Positions 19,059-29,235 of a stretch of 64,000 nucleotides of DNA are shown here, piece after piece. Numbering within the stretch: the stretch's first letter is position 1; every line of letters begins with the position of its first letter. The position numbers were made by a program, and so were the translations under genes. Under the pieces are notes generated by a model. It was not told the DNA's origin. It made no database searches and saw only the letters and a program-made list of their open reading frames with translations. Location of the stretch: the NCBI GenBank assembly GCA_963817855.1, contig CAWFQA010000001.1, forward strand, positions 1,922,001-1,986,000. The letters are read 5' to 3'. Source of the DNA: JAKAAZ01 sp963817855. Its GTDB lineage: Bacteria > Acidobacteriota > Terriglobia > Terriglobales > Acidobacteriaceae.

Positions 19059-19267
19059 CGCTATTCTCCAACCCGCCATTGTTATTGGCGAAAAAAGCGG
19101 TAGCGGAAATCATGCATTCCGGAAATCGATTGCTTCAGGAACATCCTAATTGAACGGGTTTTACAGATACTGGGTCGACTAGCCTGCGACCTTGCAGACA
19201 AGCATAGCGATCATGGCTCCGCCGATGATTACAGTCAAGTTGATTGCATCAGACCTCGATCATTGCG

Positions 19268-19281
19268 TCCAATATGCTGTA
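19268..19281. promoter_or_regulatory. Operator-like TCCA-N6-TGTA, possible IclR site 5
   Basis: TCCAATATGCTGTA has the same spacer (ATATGC) as site 4 and one changed base in the right arm. A TTAATC element lies 27 bp downstream at 19309, slightly off the 29-bp spacing of the other sites. It precedes TonB receptor 2. Confidence 0.42.
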
Positions 19282-19542
19282 CAGCTTTTGCAGTTTTTTC
19301 ATCGCCTTTTAATCAGAACGCAAATCCGACTCATCGTTCAGTAAAAGTCCCTTGAAATTTTGAACCGTCTATCACGCGCGCTACGCCATGGTGTGAGGGA
19401 AAAATTGTTCAATAGGCTGAATGGCGAATGATAGGGCGTCGGTTTTTTCATTGCGTTCCTTTATTAGAGCGGATTAAATCCAATTGAAACGCCACGGTCG
19501 ATAAAAATCCACCATATTTGGGCGACATTCAGGGGCGAAGAT

Positions 19543-22500
19543 ATGCAAAAGACCTTCAAGGGCGTAGCTGAAGCGAGCAGGCTAATCTGCTTGCATTTGT
19601 CATTGATTCTGGTCTGTGGACTTACCATTCCAGCACTGGCGCAGTTCACCACGGCCCGTCTGAATGGCACTGTCGTCGATTCTTCCGGGGCCGCGCTGGC
19701 GGGAGCCACTGTCGCGGTGGAGCAGGTAGGCACCGGCTTTACGCGTACCGCCAGCACCGGCAGCTCCGGCGAATACGTTTTCCCGGCGCTGCCCGTGGGC
19801 CAGTATCAGATCACCGTCACCCTCAACGGGTTCAACACCTACACGCAGCAGGGAGTCACGCTGTCCACAAACGAGGCTGTCACCCTGCCGGTCGAGTTGA
19901 AGGTGGGATCGGTCGCGCAGAAAGTGACAGTAACGGCCAACGCTACCATGGTGACGACCGATTCAGCGACTCTTGGTCAGGTTATCGGACAGAAAGATAT
20001 CGTTGGATTGCCGTTGAACAACCGCTACGCCCAGCAGCTGGTTTTTCTTGTTCCAGGAGCGGAAAACGTTACGCAAAGCTATTGCGCCGCGAATTGCGAA
20101 GGTGGCGTCTTCCCTAGCGAGCAATATGCAAAGATCAACGGCGCCGGGGCCAATGGGGTCAGTTATCAGCTGGACGGTGCCGACTATAACGATACCTACA
20201 TCAACACTAACTTGCCCTTCCCCAACCCGGACGCCATCCAGGAGTTCAACTTATTGACCAGCAATATGAGCGCCGTCTATGGAGACGCGATCGGCGGCAT
20301 TGTCAATATCTCCTTGAAGTCAGGGACGGATTCCATTCATGGCGGATTGTTTGAGTTTTACCAGAACGACATGTTCAACTCGAAAAACTGGTTCGCGCAA
20401 TCGGTCAGCGCGCTGAACCAGAACCAGTTCGGCGGATACATTGGCGGCCCCATCCTGAAGGACAAACTGTTTTATTTCGGAAGCTACCAGGGAACCAGAT
20501 TCAGTTCGACGAACAATGGGCTGGGTGCGTATGTGCCGAACGCCGCTGAGCGCACGGGCGATTTTTCCGATATCGCACCGGGCTCTCCAGTCTGTCAATC
20601 GTTCGGGACCTGCGTTCAACTTGTCGATCCGGTCACAGGGGTGAATTATCCCAACAACCATATCCCCGTCAGTCCGGTCGCGACCTACCTCCTGAATAAA
20701 ATTCCGCTGCCCAACGGCGCTCAGCTGGGAATTCCGGGGCCCCCCGGCCTTCCGAACGATAACCTCTATTATAACGGCTTGCCGATTGTTCAAAACACCG
20801 ATGAATACCTGGTGAAGGTGGACTACAACTTCGCCAAAAATCATCTAAGCGGCCATTATTTCCAGCAGAAATACACGCAACCGTTGGTTCTTCCGCCGTC
20901 CACCAACATTCTTCAGACCGAAGGCAATGCCGAAACGCTGATCGATAAAAATGTCAGCGTCGTCGATCTGTACACCATCACACCAAACTTGACCCTGGGG
21001 AGCTATTACGGCTACACGAAGATCGACGGCACAACTTACTCAGGTGCCCCATTCTCCATGGTGGACGCGGGAGCCAACATCGCTTTACCGACGAGTCCGG
21101 GAGACGGATACCTCCCCACATTGTCATTCTCGACGAACAGCTTCGGTGTCGGGAGCGGAAACTATGGCATCTGGAATCGCGGCGAACAGTCGTTGCGGGA
21201 GATTGCGACCCTTACGAGGGGAAACCACCTGCTTCAGTTCGGAGGGGAAGCAGTGCGCACGACTCAGCCGATGTCCAACACGTTCCAGGAGGGCGGCAAT
21301 TTCCAGTTTTTCAATAGCTTCACGGGCTACAACCTGGCAGACTTCGTCACTGGCACCATGAGCAATTTCACCCAGGGTGGTGGACTATATCTCAACTTTA
21401 CCGGCATCAATTGGAGCGCGTTCGTGCAGGACGACTGGAAAGCAACTCCGCGGCTCACAATCAGCGCTGGCCTGCGCTGGGACCCGTGGATTCCGTCCAA
21501 AGACAGCCTGGGCCGGGTGGCCTGTTTTGAGCTGGGCGCGGCGCAATCCGTACGCTATCCCAACGCTCCTCCAGACTTGATCTTCGGCGGATCGAACCAC
21601 GATCCCGGATGCCCCAACGCCGCCATCTTCGCCAATTACAACAACTACGGCCCTCGGTTCGGATTCGCATACCAGATGACGCAGGACGGAAAAACAAGCC
21701 TGCGGGGAGGTGCAGGATATTACTATGAACCGCCGAATTCCCTGATCTATCAGCAGATCGTCGGGGTTCCTCCCTTCGCTCCCGTCGTCAATTTGCAGGG
21801 AATTCTCAATGTCGCCGATCCTTATGGCAGCGCTGGAGTCGCGAATCCATTTCCCGAACAGTTTGGCCCCCGCAATCCGGGGCCGGAAGCCACATTTCCA
21901 ACAGGAGCCGGTGCAATCTCTTTTTCGCAGCTCCAGGACCCGCATATGCGCCTGCCGATGATTCTCTCCTACAACCTGACGCTGGAGCGCGGCGTCGGGA
22001 CGGACTGGCTGTTTCGTTTCGCGTATGTGGGGAATAACGGCCATCGACTCTACGGCACCGGTGACCAGGAGAGCGGCATGCTGCAGTTGAATCCAACCGT
22101 CTACATTCCCGGCAACTCGACGGAGGACCCGGCAAACGTCCAGTCGCGCCGGCTCTTGAATCAGAAATACGGAATCGACAACTACGCATCGGTTCCCTTC
22201 ATCAACACCGGCGTGAACAGCAATTACAACGCCCTCCAGATCACCGTGGAAAAACGCTTCACACATGGATACTCCTTTCTAAGCAGCTTCACCTGGTCAA
22301 AGGCGATGGACGACTTTGCGCCGAGCAAGGATTCACCCCAATTCACCAATAGCTGCGCGTGCGGCCGCTCCTTCGATTACGGGCCGTCGGACGATGATTT
22401 GAACAAGGTCATCAAATTCAATGCCAACTACGCGACGCCTAGCATCCACATCCAGAGAATCGCGGACAAGTTTCTGAATGGTTGGCAGGTCACGGGAATC

Positions 22501-22980
22501 GTCAACTGGTATCCCACCGGAAATCCATTCACGATCATCAGCGGTGTCGACAACTCCTTCAGCGCGATCGGGGCGGACAGAGCCGATTTGATCAATGTGT
22601 CCGATATCAACAAGACCAAGCTCGGCCACCGTCCGCATCCAGGCGTTATCGGCCAGTGGATCAATCCCACCGACTTCGCACCAAATGCTGTAGGCACCTA
22701 CGGAAACATTGGCAAAAGCAGCCTGCGCAGCCCGGGATTTTTCGATACCGACATCTCCGCAATCAAAAACACGAGTTTGAAGCGCGTTTCTCTCCAGCTT
22801 CGTGGTGACATTTTCAATGTCACCAACCATCCCAACTTTGGAGCGCCCGATAACAATCAGAGCAGCCCTGGGTTTGGGCAAATCGGCGGGACGCTGGGAT
22901 CGAACGCCTATGGCGGCCCAACGTCTTATGGAACGTCCCAGCCCAGAATCATGCAGTTTGGCGTCAAGGCGACGTTCTGA
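19543..22980 (+). CDS. Oar-type TonB-dependent receptor 2
   Basis: 1145 residues: signal peptide (ending near ALAQ), carboxypeptidase-regulatory-like domain (ARLNGTVVDSSGAALAGATV onward), plug-like part (SNMSAVYGDAIGGIVNISLKSG) and a barrel ending in Phe (IMQFGVKATF). It carries more Cys than is usual (SYCAANCEGG; NSCACGRSFDY), perhaps for surface disulfides. It stands alone between the phosphoesterase and the GH28-esterase pair; either the IclR regulon (site 5 upstream) or the pectin pair downstream could be its functional partner. Confidence 0.85.
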   Translation: MQKTFKGVAEASRLICLHLSLILVCGLTIPALAQFTTARLNGTVVDSSGAALAGATVAVEQVGTGFTRTASTGSSGEYVFPALPVGQYQITVTLNGFNTYTQQGVTLSTNEAVTLPVELKVGSVAQKVTVTANATMVTTDSATLGQVIGQKDIVGLPLNNRYAQQLVFLVPGAENVTQSYCAANCEGGVFPSEQYAKINGAGANGVSYQLDGADYNDTYINTNLPFPNPDAIQEFNLLTSNMSAVYGDAIGGIVNISLKSGTDSIHGGLFEFYQNDMFNSKNWFAQSVSALNQNQFGGYIGGPILKDKLFYFGSYQGTRFSSTNNGLGAYVPNAAERTGDFSDIAPGSPVCQSFGTCVQLVDPVTGVNYPNNHIPVSPVATYLLNKIPLPNGAQLGIPGPPGLPNDNLYYNGLPIVQNTDEYLVKVDYNFAKNHLSGHYFQQKYTQPLVLPPSTNILQTEGNAETLIDKNVSVVDLYTITPNLTLGSYYGYTKIDGTTYSGAPFSMVDAGANIALPTSPGDGYLPTLSFSTNSFGVGSGNYGIWNRGEQSLREIATLTRGNHLLQFGGEAVRTTQPMSNTFQEGGNFQFFNSFTGYNLADFVTGTMSNFTQGGGLYLNFTGINWSAFVQDDWKATPRLTISAGLRWDPWIPSKDSLGRVACFELGAAQSVRYPNAPPDLIFGGSNHDPGCPNAAIFANYNNYGPRFGFAYQMTQDGKTSLRGGAGYYYEPPNSLIYQQIVGVPPFAPVVNLQGILNVADPYGSAGVANPFPEQFGPRNPGPEATFPTGAGAISFSQLQDPHMRLPMILSYNLTLERGVGTDWLFRFAYVGNNGHRLYGTGDQESGMLQLNPTVYIPGNSTEDPANVQSRRLLNQKYGIDNYASVPFINTGVNSNYNALQITVEKRFTHGYSFLSSFTWSKAMDDFAPSKDSPQFTNSCACGRSFDYGPSDDDLNKVIKFNANYATPSIHIQRIADKFLNGWQVTGIVNWYPTGNPFTIISGVDNSFSAIGADRADLINVSDINKTKLGHRPHPGVIGQWINPTDFAPNAVGTYGNIGKSSLRSPGFFDTDISAIKNTSLKRVSLQLRGDIFNVTNHPNFGAPDNNQSSPGFGQIGGTLGSNAYGGPTSYGTSQPRIMQFGVKATF

Positions 22981-23253
22981 GGATGACGCGCAAAGCATGG
23001 AGCGGATTGACAGCTAGTCCGACTCGGATCAAGCGGAATCGTTCTGAACGAGCATAGCCAAGTGAAGGCTCCGGAAAACATTCGCCACGTGAGTGATACA
23101 AGCACCCTCTGAATTCGTCGAGAAAGACGAGTCCTTATTTTTGGATCACATTATCTGTGCATCCGCCATTGATTTTCGCGACGCTCCTCGGGATGTCCAA
23201 CAGACATAGATAACTTTGCGTGAAGCAATTTTCGATTGAGGAGAATTTCACGG

Positions 23254-24918
23254 ATGAATTCGTTTCGCAGAGAGTTTTTAAAGTTGATGGGCGCGAGTGT
23301 GGCTGGGACCACTGCTGCATCCTTGGCGATTCCAGGTGCCCACGCGGAACTTGCCCTGAAGCCAACCGGCGTTATAAATGCGCTATTTGATGTGAAAGTT
23401 TACGGGGCTACGGGCGACGGCGCGACCATCGACACGGCCGCCATCAACAAGGCGATAGAAGCCGCTTACACTGCAGGCGGCGGCACTGTGCGGTTTCCCG
23501 CCGGGACGTATGCCTGCTACTCGATCCACCTGAAAAGCAACGTCGCCCTTTATCTCGAACTGGGAGCGACTATCCTTGCCGCCAGCGTTCCAGAGGGCGG
23601 GAGTACGAGTGGTTCCTATTATGATGCGCCTGAATCGAACAAGCCGTGGGAGAAGTATCAGGACTTCGGCCATAATCACTGGCATAACAGTCTCATCTGG
23701 GGCGAAAACATCCATGACTTCGCCATCCTCGGGAGCGGCCTTATATGGGGAAAGGGCCTGAGCCGCGGCACCGGCTCCGTCCCCAGCGCGTCATTGCCCG
23801 GAATGGCCGACAAAGCCATCGGCCTAAAAAATTGCCACAATGTTTTGCTGCGCGATTTTTCCATCCTTGAAGGCGGACATTTTGGCATCCTGGCTACCGG
23901 TGTCGACAACTTCACCATCGACAATCTCCTCATCGATACCAACCGCGACGGCATCGATATCGACTGTTGCCGCAATGTGCGGATTTCCAGTTGCAGCGTC
24001 AACTCGCCGTGGGACGACGCTATTTGTCCGAAAAGCTCTTTTGCCCTTGGGTATGCGCGCATAACTGAGAACGTCACGATCAGCGACTGCTATGTCACCG
24101 GTGCGTATGAAATGGGTTCCATGCTGGACGGCACGTGGAAGCGGTGGCCAACAGATCAGGCGGCGCAGGCCAGGGTAAAGCCTTATTTTCCGAAGGAGTT
24201 TAACGGCAGCATCAAACTGGGCACGGAATCGAATGGCGGCTTCAAGAACATTGCGATCTCCAACTGCGTCTTCGATGGCAGCAAGGGCTTCGCTGTGGAA
24301 AGCTCCGATGGCGCATCGATCGAAGGGATCACATTCTCCGGCATCACCATGCACGACTGCACGAATACGCCATTATTTCTCCGGCTCGGCGGTCGCATGA
24401 GGGGCCCGGCCGGGATACCGGTAGGGCGGCTGCGAGGAGTCAACATCGCCGATGTCGTCAGCTACAACTCCGCTTCGCGCCTCGGTGGAGGGGGAATCAT
24501 CAGCGGAATCCCCGGTCATGCGATCGAAGACATCAAAATCCACGACGTGTATTTGGAAAGTATAGGCGGCGGCACGAAAGAAATGGCGGAGCTCCAGCCG
24601 CCAGAATCGATCCATGACAATCCCTGGCCCGACCCCGATATGTTCGGCAATATTCCGGCCGGAGGATTTTTCCTTCGGCACATCAATAACATTGAGTTCA
24701 CTAACGTCGAAATTGCATTTAAGCAGCCGGACGCGCGGCCGGCCTTCCGGCTGGACCACGTGGACGGAGCCGAATTTTTTCACGTCAAAACCCCGCGGCA
24801 GCAGCCTGGTCCGGTATTCGCGCTCCGTGACGTGCGCGACTTTCGCACTCTGGCATGCCGCAACGTCAAGGACATGGACCTCGAGTCGGTCCAGCAAAAA
24901 GACATTGGAGTCCTTTGA
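23254..24918 (+). CDS. GH28-family polygalacturonase-like protein
   Basis: 554 residues. A Tat signal (RREFLKLMGASVAG) is followed by a right-handed beta-helix: DVKVYGATGDGATIDTAAINKAI is the classic pectinase-fold opening, and NRDGIDIDCC and SPWDDAI hold the paired Asp residues expected of GH28 catalysis. Family members hydrolyse galacturonan or rhamnogalacturonan, usually in periplasm or outside. ATG 23254 is chosen because GAGGAG lies just upstream; an in-frame start 18 bases earlier lies before that site. An esterase gene follows after 65 bases, consistent with joint processing of esterified pectin. Confidence 0.83.
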   Translation: MNSFRREFLKLMGASVAGTTAASLAIPGAHAELALKPTGVINALFDVKVYGATGDGATIDTAAINKAIEAAYTAGGGTVRFPAGTYACYSIHLKSNVALYLELGATILAASVPEGGSTSGSYYDAPESNKPWEKYQDFGHNHWHNSLIWGENIHDFAILGSGLIWGKGLSRGTGSVPSASLPGMADKAIGLKNCHNVLLRDFSILEGGHFGILATGVDNFTIDNLLIDTNRDGIDIDCCRNVRISSCSVNSPWDDAICPKSSFALGYARITENVTISDCYVTGAYEMGSMLDGTWKRWPTDQAAQARVKPYFPKEFNGSIKLGTESNGGFKNIAISNCVFDGSKGFAVESSDGASIEGITFSGITMHDCTNTPLFLRLGGRMRGPAGIPVGRLRGVNIADVVSYNSASRLGGGGIISGIPGHAIEDIKIHDVYLESIGGGTKEMAELQPPESIHDNPWPDPDMFGNIPAGGFFLRHINNIEFTNVEIAFKQPDARPAFRLDHVDGAEFFHVKTPRQQPGPVFALRDVRDFRTLACRNVKDMDLESVQQKDIGVL

Positions 24919-24983
24919 ACTGCCTCGGCCAATGTGCCTTTGGCCATGCGGAAGTTTCCACCCCTGAACAGCTAAGGAGGATT

Positions 24984-26945
24984 ATGTTTCGCATGAAATT
25001 GATCGGCCCAGGCACTATGCTCGCGATTTGGGTCCTTGCCGCGCTGATTGGGAACCACGCACAAGCACAAACGACCGCTCTTTCCTCGATACAGGAGACC
25101 CTCGCGCATCCCATCCAGGCGCACGCCGTGACCGCTTTTCAATTGCAGCAGTACTTGTTCGCGCGGGCACCGCTGTTGCCGTCTCCAACCAGCGCCGCTC
25201 AATGGACAACGGATGAGCACAAGTTGCGCCGGCATATTCTCGATGACATTGCTTTTCACGGCTGGCCGCGCCAGTGGGTCGATTCCGCTCCGAAATTCCA
25301 GCAGATCGGCGTCATCGAGACAAACGACGGATATCGAATCCGCAAATTGCGTTATGAAATTGTGCCGGGTTTCATTTCTACGGCGCTGCTCTATGAACCG
25401 AACAAAATTACCGGCCGTGCACCCGCCATCTTGAATCTGATCGGCCATGAGCCGGAAGGGATCGACGTCGAATACGAGCAGAAGCGCTGCATCAACTTTG
25501 CCAAGCGCGGCATTGTGGCCTTGAATCTGGGATGGATGGAGTTCGGAGAGCTTTCCCAGCCGGACAACGCGCACGACTACGCCGCGGACCTCGACCTCGT
25601 CGGCTCGAACGCATTCGGACTTTTCTATCTTTCAATGCGGCGCGGGCTCGATTATCTGGCAATGTTGCCTGAGGTCGATTCTGCTCGGCTCGGTGTAACA
25701 GGCCTTTCCGGCGGGGGTTGGCAGACGGTGATGCTGGGTGCTCTGGACAAGCGTGTGGCGGTTTCTGTCGAGGTTGCAGGTCTGGGATCGCGCGAGTCGA
25801 ACCTGACCCAGCCCGAGGATTCTTATGAGGTCGAAGAGGATGCGCCCGACCTGATGAAGGGCGAGACGTATCCGGAATTCGTCGCGATGCGCGCGCCACT
25901 GCCGACTTTGTTGATCCATAACGCTGTGGATAGCTGCTGTTTTCGCGCCCCATTAGTCAAGCCCGGCATCTACAACAGGATCAAGCCGTTTTTTCAGCTA
26001 TACGGCAAGCCGGACGATCTTGCATGGCATGAAAATTTCAATCCCGGAGTCCATAACTATCAGTTGGACAACCGCCAACAGGCGTACCGATTCTTTACGG
26101 AGCAATTCCACCTGCCTGTCACTGAAAAGGAGATCTTCAGCGACAATGAGATTCGCACCGACACGGAGCTTGCCATCGGTGTGCCCGCCGACAATCTGAC
26201 CATCCTCGGTCTGGCAAAACAATTGGCGAGTGCCATCCACAGGGAACCCATCCCAACCGGAGAGCCGCAGCGCGGCGTATGGGCTGCCTCGCAGCGAAAG
26301 ATTCTGAAATCCGTGGTCCGCTACACCCCGGTCTCCATGGTTCGCGCCTTGCGAATGAGTAACAGCGTAGGCTATAACTTCCACAGCTTGTCCTATCGCT
26401 TCGATTATTCGAATGGACTGAGTGCTACAGGCATCTGGTTCAAGGAAGACACAGCCCCAAACAATCAGCCAATCACGATTGTGCTGAATGACGATGGCTA
26501 TAATGCCGCGGCGGATCCTGTGTTCGCACGTGTTGCGCGCGGAGAACAGGTGTTTGCCCTCGATCCGTTCTTTATTGGAAACACCGCGCCCGGATCAAAT
26601 GCCACCGCTGTCAGCGCATGGATGGTGATGGTGGATAGCACCGGGGACCGTTGCCTCGGTATGGAGGCCGCGCAGTTGGTCGCAACCGCAAACTGGCTCC
26701 GGACCACCACCGGGCAAAGTAGGATTAGGCTGGAGACAAATGGAATTCGCACCCAGGTTATCGCTCTAGTGGCGGCGGCTATTGACCCCAATGCGTTTTT
26801 CGACGTGGTAAGCCGTAACGGGATGAAAAGCCTCGCGTATTTGATCGACAAGCCAGTTCCATTCCGTTCAGCTCCGGAACTGTTTTGCCTAGACTTGTAT
26901 AAAGACTTCGATATTGATTCCCTCAGGGCACTGATATCCCAGTGA
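24984..26945 (+). CDS. Secreted alpha/beta-hydrolase (acetyl-esterase-like)
   Basis: 653 residues starting with a signal peptide (ending near AQAQ). The central alpha/beta-hydrolase core has the nucleophile elbow GLSGGG around residue 240, a likely acid in HNAVDSCC and a likely His in GVHNYQLDNRQQAY, as in acetyl-xylan-esterase/dienelactone-hydrolase relatives. A second C-terminal half of about 200 residues (NDDGYNAAADPVFARVARGE; YLIDKPVPFRSAPELFC) is less conserved and looks like a degenerate repeat of the fold. AAGGAGG lies five bases before ATG 24984. It is probably co-transcribed with GH28 and may remove acetyl or methyl esters from pectin. Confidence 0.72.
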   Translation: MFRMKLIGPGTMLAIWVLAALIGNHAQAQTTALSSIQETLAHPIQAHAVTAFQLQQYLFARAPLLPSPTSAAQWTTDEHKLRRHILDDIAFHGWPRQWVDSAPKFQQIGVIETNDGYRIRKLRYEIVPGFISTALLYEPNKITGRAPAILNLIGHEPEGIDVEYEQKRCINFAKRGIVALNLGWMEFGELSQPDNAHDYAADLDLVGSNAFGLFYLSMRRGLDYLAMLPEVDSARLGVTGLSGGGWQTVMLGALDKRVAVSVEVAGLGSRESNLTQPEDSYEVEEDAPDLMKGETYPEFVAMRAPLPTLLIHNAVDSCCFRAPLVKPGIYNRIKPFFQLYGKPDDLAWHENFNPGVHNYQLDNRQQAYRFFTEQFHLPVTEKEIFSDNEIRTDTELAIGVPADNLTILGLAKQLASAIHREPIPTGEPQRGVWAASQRKILKSVVRYTPVSMVRALRMSNSVGYNFHSLSYRFDYSNGLSATGIWFKEDTAPNNQPITIVLNDDGYNAAADPVFARVARGEQVFALDPFFIGNTAPGSNATAVSAWMVMVDSTGDRCLGMEAAQLVATANWLRTTTGQSRIRLETNGIRTQVIALVAAAIDPNAFFDVVSRNGMKSLAYLIDKPVPFRSAPELFCLDLYKDFDIDSLRALISQ

Positions 26946-27320
26946 CGGGTGATCGAACAAGCAAAGTGGGGCATCGGATCGCTTCGAATAGGAGTGTGGC
27001 AGCTCCGGGAAGCGCGCCGTATGAACCGGGATAAAAGCCAACCTCAGCTGCACGCAAACCCTAGCCTCCCGGCGATGGAACGATCTGCACTCGCACGACG
27101 TATCCCACCGTATGCGGTTCTATCGGACGCTCTTCGCTCGTGACTGTTCGCATATGGACAGGCATGTTCGAAAATGGACGGCAGTTCGTCGATGCGGTGA
27201 TCGTCCTTAGGGAATGTTTTGTAAAGAATTGTTATAGATGCAAGTTGAAAATGTAAATTCCTGATTGGTAGTCTAATTGCATCAGCTACTCTGAACTCAA
27301 CGTTTGAGGGCAAGATCTGG
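26946..27320. other. Intergenic region upstream of winged-helix AAA regulator
   Basis: 375 bases without a supported gene. The only clear structure is a 20-bp imperfect tandem repeat at 27146-27185 with a third GTTCG at 27184-27188. An AT-rich stretch with TTGTTATAGAT near 27225-27240 is a plausible promoter for the gene at 27321. Confidence 0.4.
27146..27185. repeat. Two 20-bp tandem repeats, candidate operator
   Basis: GTTCGCATATGGACAGGCAT is followed directly by GTTCGAAAATGGACGGCAGT, with 14 of 20 bases identical, and GTTCG recurs at 27184. Direct repeats spaced about two helical turns fit head-to-tail binding, as used by OmpR-type winged-helix regulators such as the downstream protein. 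Confidence 0.35.
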
Positions 27321-29180
27321 ATGAAGCAGTTTGAATCTTTTCGACTGGACACCTTGAACGAATGCCTCTGGCAAGGGGGGGTGCAGGTCAACCTTCCTCC
27401 CAAGCCTTTCGCGGTCCTGCGATATCTTGTCGAGAATCCAGGAAGGCTGATCTCCCACGATGAACTACTCGATGCGCTCTGGCCGGAAACCTATGTACAG
27501 CCCCAGGTGTTGCGGACGTACATGTTGGACCTGCGAAAGATGCTTGGAGACGATCCAGCTTGTCCGCGCTTCATCCAGACCTTGCCCAAACGCGGCTATT
27601 GTTTCGTGGCCCAGGTTACGGATGCGGGCGCGCCTAATTCCGGCGCAGCTTCCGCACGCGAGATGCAGCCTGCGATTTCCGACGCAGTTGTAGGCCGCGA
27701 GCAGGAACTGAGTCGCATGAAGACGCTCGGCCAGGCGTTGGCTTGCGGGCAGCGGCAAACGGTTTTTATCACCGGCCCTACGGGCATCGGAAAAACTGCA
27801 ATGGTCGATGCGGCGTGCCAACAGATGATCGCCATGTTGTCGGCCAGCGTGGCCTGCAGTCAGTGTGTGGATGGGCTCAGCCAGAAGGAAGACTATTATT
27901 CCGTCATGGAAATCCTGCGGCAGCTCTGCGTTTCCGCGGTCGGCGAATCGGCGACCCGGATTCTCGCGAGCGCCGCGCCGGCATGGCTAGCTGTGCTGCG
28001 CCGCGAGCCTGACGCAACCACAGCGGATGGGCGAACCTCGCAACCGAAGGCAACGGGAGACCTTTGTCGAGCGCTGGAAGAGCTAGCAAAAGAAAAAGCG
28101 CTTGTCCTCGTCTTCGAGGATCTGCAATGGGCGAATGAGTCTACGCTGGAGTTGATATCTGCTCTGGCGCGACGACGGACGCCGGCCAAGTTGATGCTGC
28201 TGGCCACTTATAGTTCCCACTACGCGTCGGTTGAACATCCCCTGAAGACGTTAAAGCAAGACCTGGTAATGCACCGGCAGTCTGCGGAGCTTGCTTTGGC
28301 GCCGCTGGCGAAGATGGCGATCCGGCAATTATTGAGTCGGGAATTGGAGCAAGAGGCGCTACCGACAGGTTTAGACACTTTTGTCTATCAGCACTCGGAA
28401 GGCAATCCGCTGTTTGCTCTTGCACTTCTGCGGCACCTAATCGCCGAACATGTTTTGACGCGCGACGGTTCGAACCAAGCTGGAGACTGGAAACAGCATG
28501 CGCCTTTTCCGGAGATAGAAACCGGCGTGCCCCAAGAACTGGTGCAGTTGATCGATCCGGAAATTGAACGGCTGCCTCCAGGCGAACAGCGCATCCTGGA
28601 AGCAGCGAGCCTGATGCCTGTTGTGTTTCCCGCATGGGCGGTGGCAGCCGCGCTGCAACAGGATCCGGCGGAAACGGAAGAGGCTTGCGACCAACTGGCG
28701 CGTCGCTTGTGTTTTGTGCAGCGTGCGGGACACGACGAACTTCCGGACGGCACGCGATCGGATTTTTATGCGTTTGCCCACGGTCTCTACCGCGAAGTTT
28801 TATACCAGAAGCAGACCGCGTCACGTCGAGCGAAGGGACATACCCGAATTGCGGAGCGGTTGGGCGAGTTGTTCGTAGGGCGCGAGGACAGCGTAGCGCG
28901 AGAAATGGCGATGCACTATGAAGCAGCAGGCAACTGGAAGCGCGCGACAATCGCGTTGCGCACAGCGGCGCGTAATGCGCATCAGCGGCAGGCATATTCA
29001 GAAGTCGCACAGTTGCTGCAGCATAGCCTGGTAATTGCGGAAAATATGAACGATGCAGAGCGAGGCATCATCGAACGAGAGATTCTGTCAGAGCTGGAGA
29101 TGGCGCGCGTCGCGATTCAGGGCACAAAACAGCCACAAAACAATTCTGCAGAAATTGACGGATTCTGGATGGGAACTTGA
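27321..29180 (+). CDS. CadC/OmpR-type winged-helix regulator with AAA ATPase domain
   Basis: 619 residues. The first 100 form a trans_reg_C winged helix (LPPKPFAVLRYLVENPGRLISHDELLDALWP; RFIQTLPKRGYCFVA). A GREQEL linker leads into an AAA_16-type ATPase with Walker A GPTGIGKTA and Walker B-like LVLVFEDLQWANEST. There is no transmembrane helix. Related proteins in this style usually continue with several hundred residues of TPR-like helices; this one stops after about 150 helical residues past the ATPase, so it is short or truncated. A small secreted protein gene lies 55 bases downstream and may be its target. Confidence 0.83.
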   Translation: MKQFESFRLDTLNECLWQGGVQVNLPPKPFAVLRYLVENPGRLISHDELLDALWPETYVQPQVLRTYMLDLRKMLGDDPACPRFIQTLPKRGYCFVAQVTDAGAPNSGAASAREMQPAISDAVVGREQELSRMKTLGQALACGQRQTVFITGPTGIGKTAMVDAACQQMIAMLSASVACSQCVDGLSQKEDYYSVMEILRQLCVSAVGESATRILASAAPAWLAVLRREPDATTADGRTSQPKATGDLCRALEELAKEKALVLVFEDLQWANESTLELISALARRRTPAKLMLLATYSSHYASVEHPLKTLKQDLVMHRQSAELALAPLAKMAIRQLLSRELEQEALPTGLDTFVYQHSEGNPLFALALLRHLIAEHVLTRDGSNQAGDWKQHAPFPEIETGVPQELVQLIDPEIERLPPGEQRILEAASLMPVVFPAWAVAAALQQDPAETEEACDQLARRLCFVQRAGHDELPDGTRSDFYAFAHGLYREVLYQKQTASRRAKGHTRIAERLGELFVGREDSVAREMAMHYEAAGNWKRATIALRTAARNAHQRQAYSEVAQLLQHSLVIAENMNDAERGIIEREILSELEMARVAIQGTKQPQNNSAEIDGFWMGT

Positions 29181-29235
29181 CAACTTTATTTTTGCGAGTC
29201 GCTACTGTGGTGAACATAGGCAGGAGGTACCACAC

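Larger units (their letters stand above)
18989..19542. other. Divergent intergenic region with two operator-like sites
   Basis: 554 bases with no supported gene. It contains a perfect inverted repeat at 19039-19058 near the phosphoesterase start and an IclR-type site at 19268. The 160 bases just before TonB receptor 2 are AT-rich and probably hold its promoter. Confidence 0.5.
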
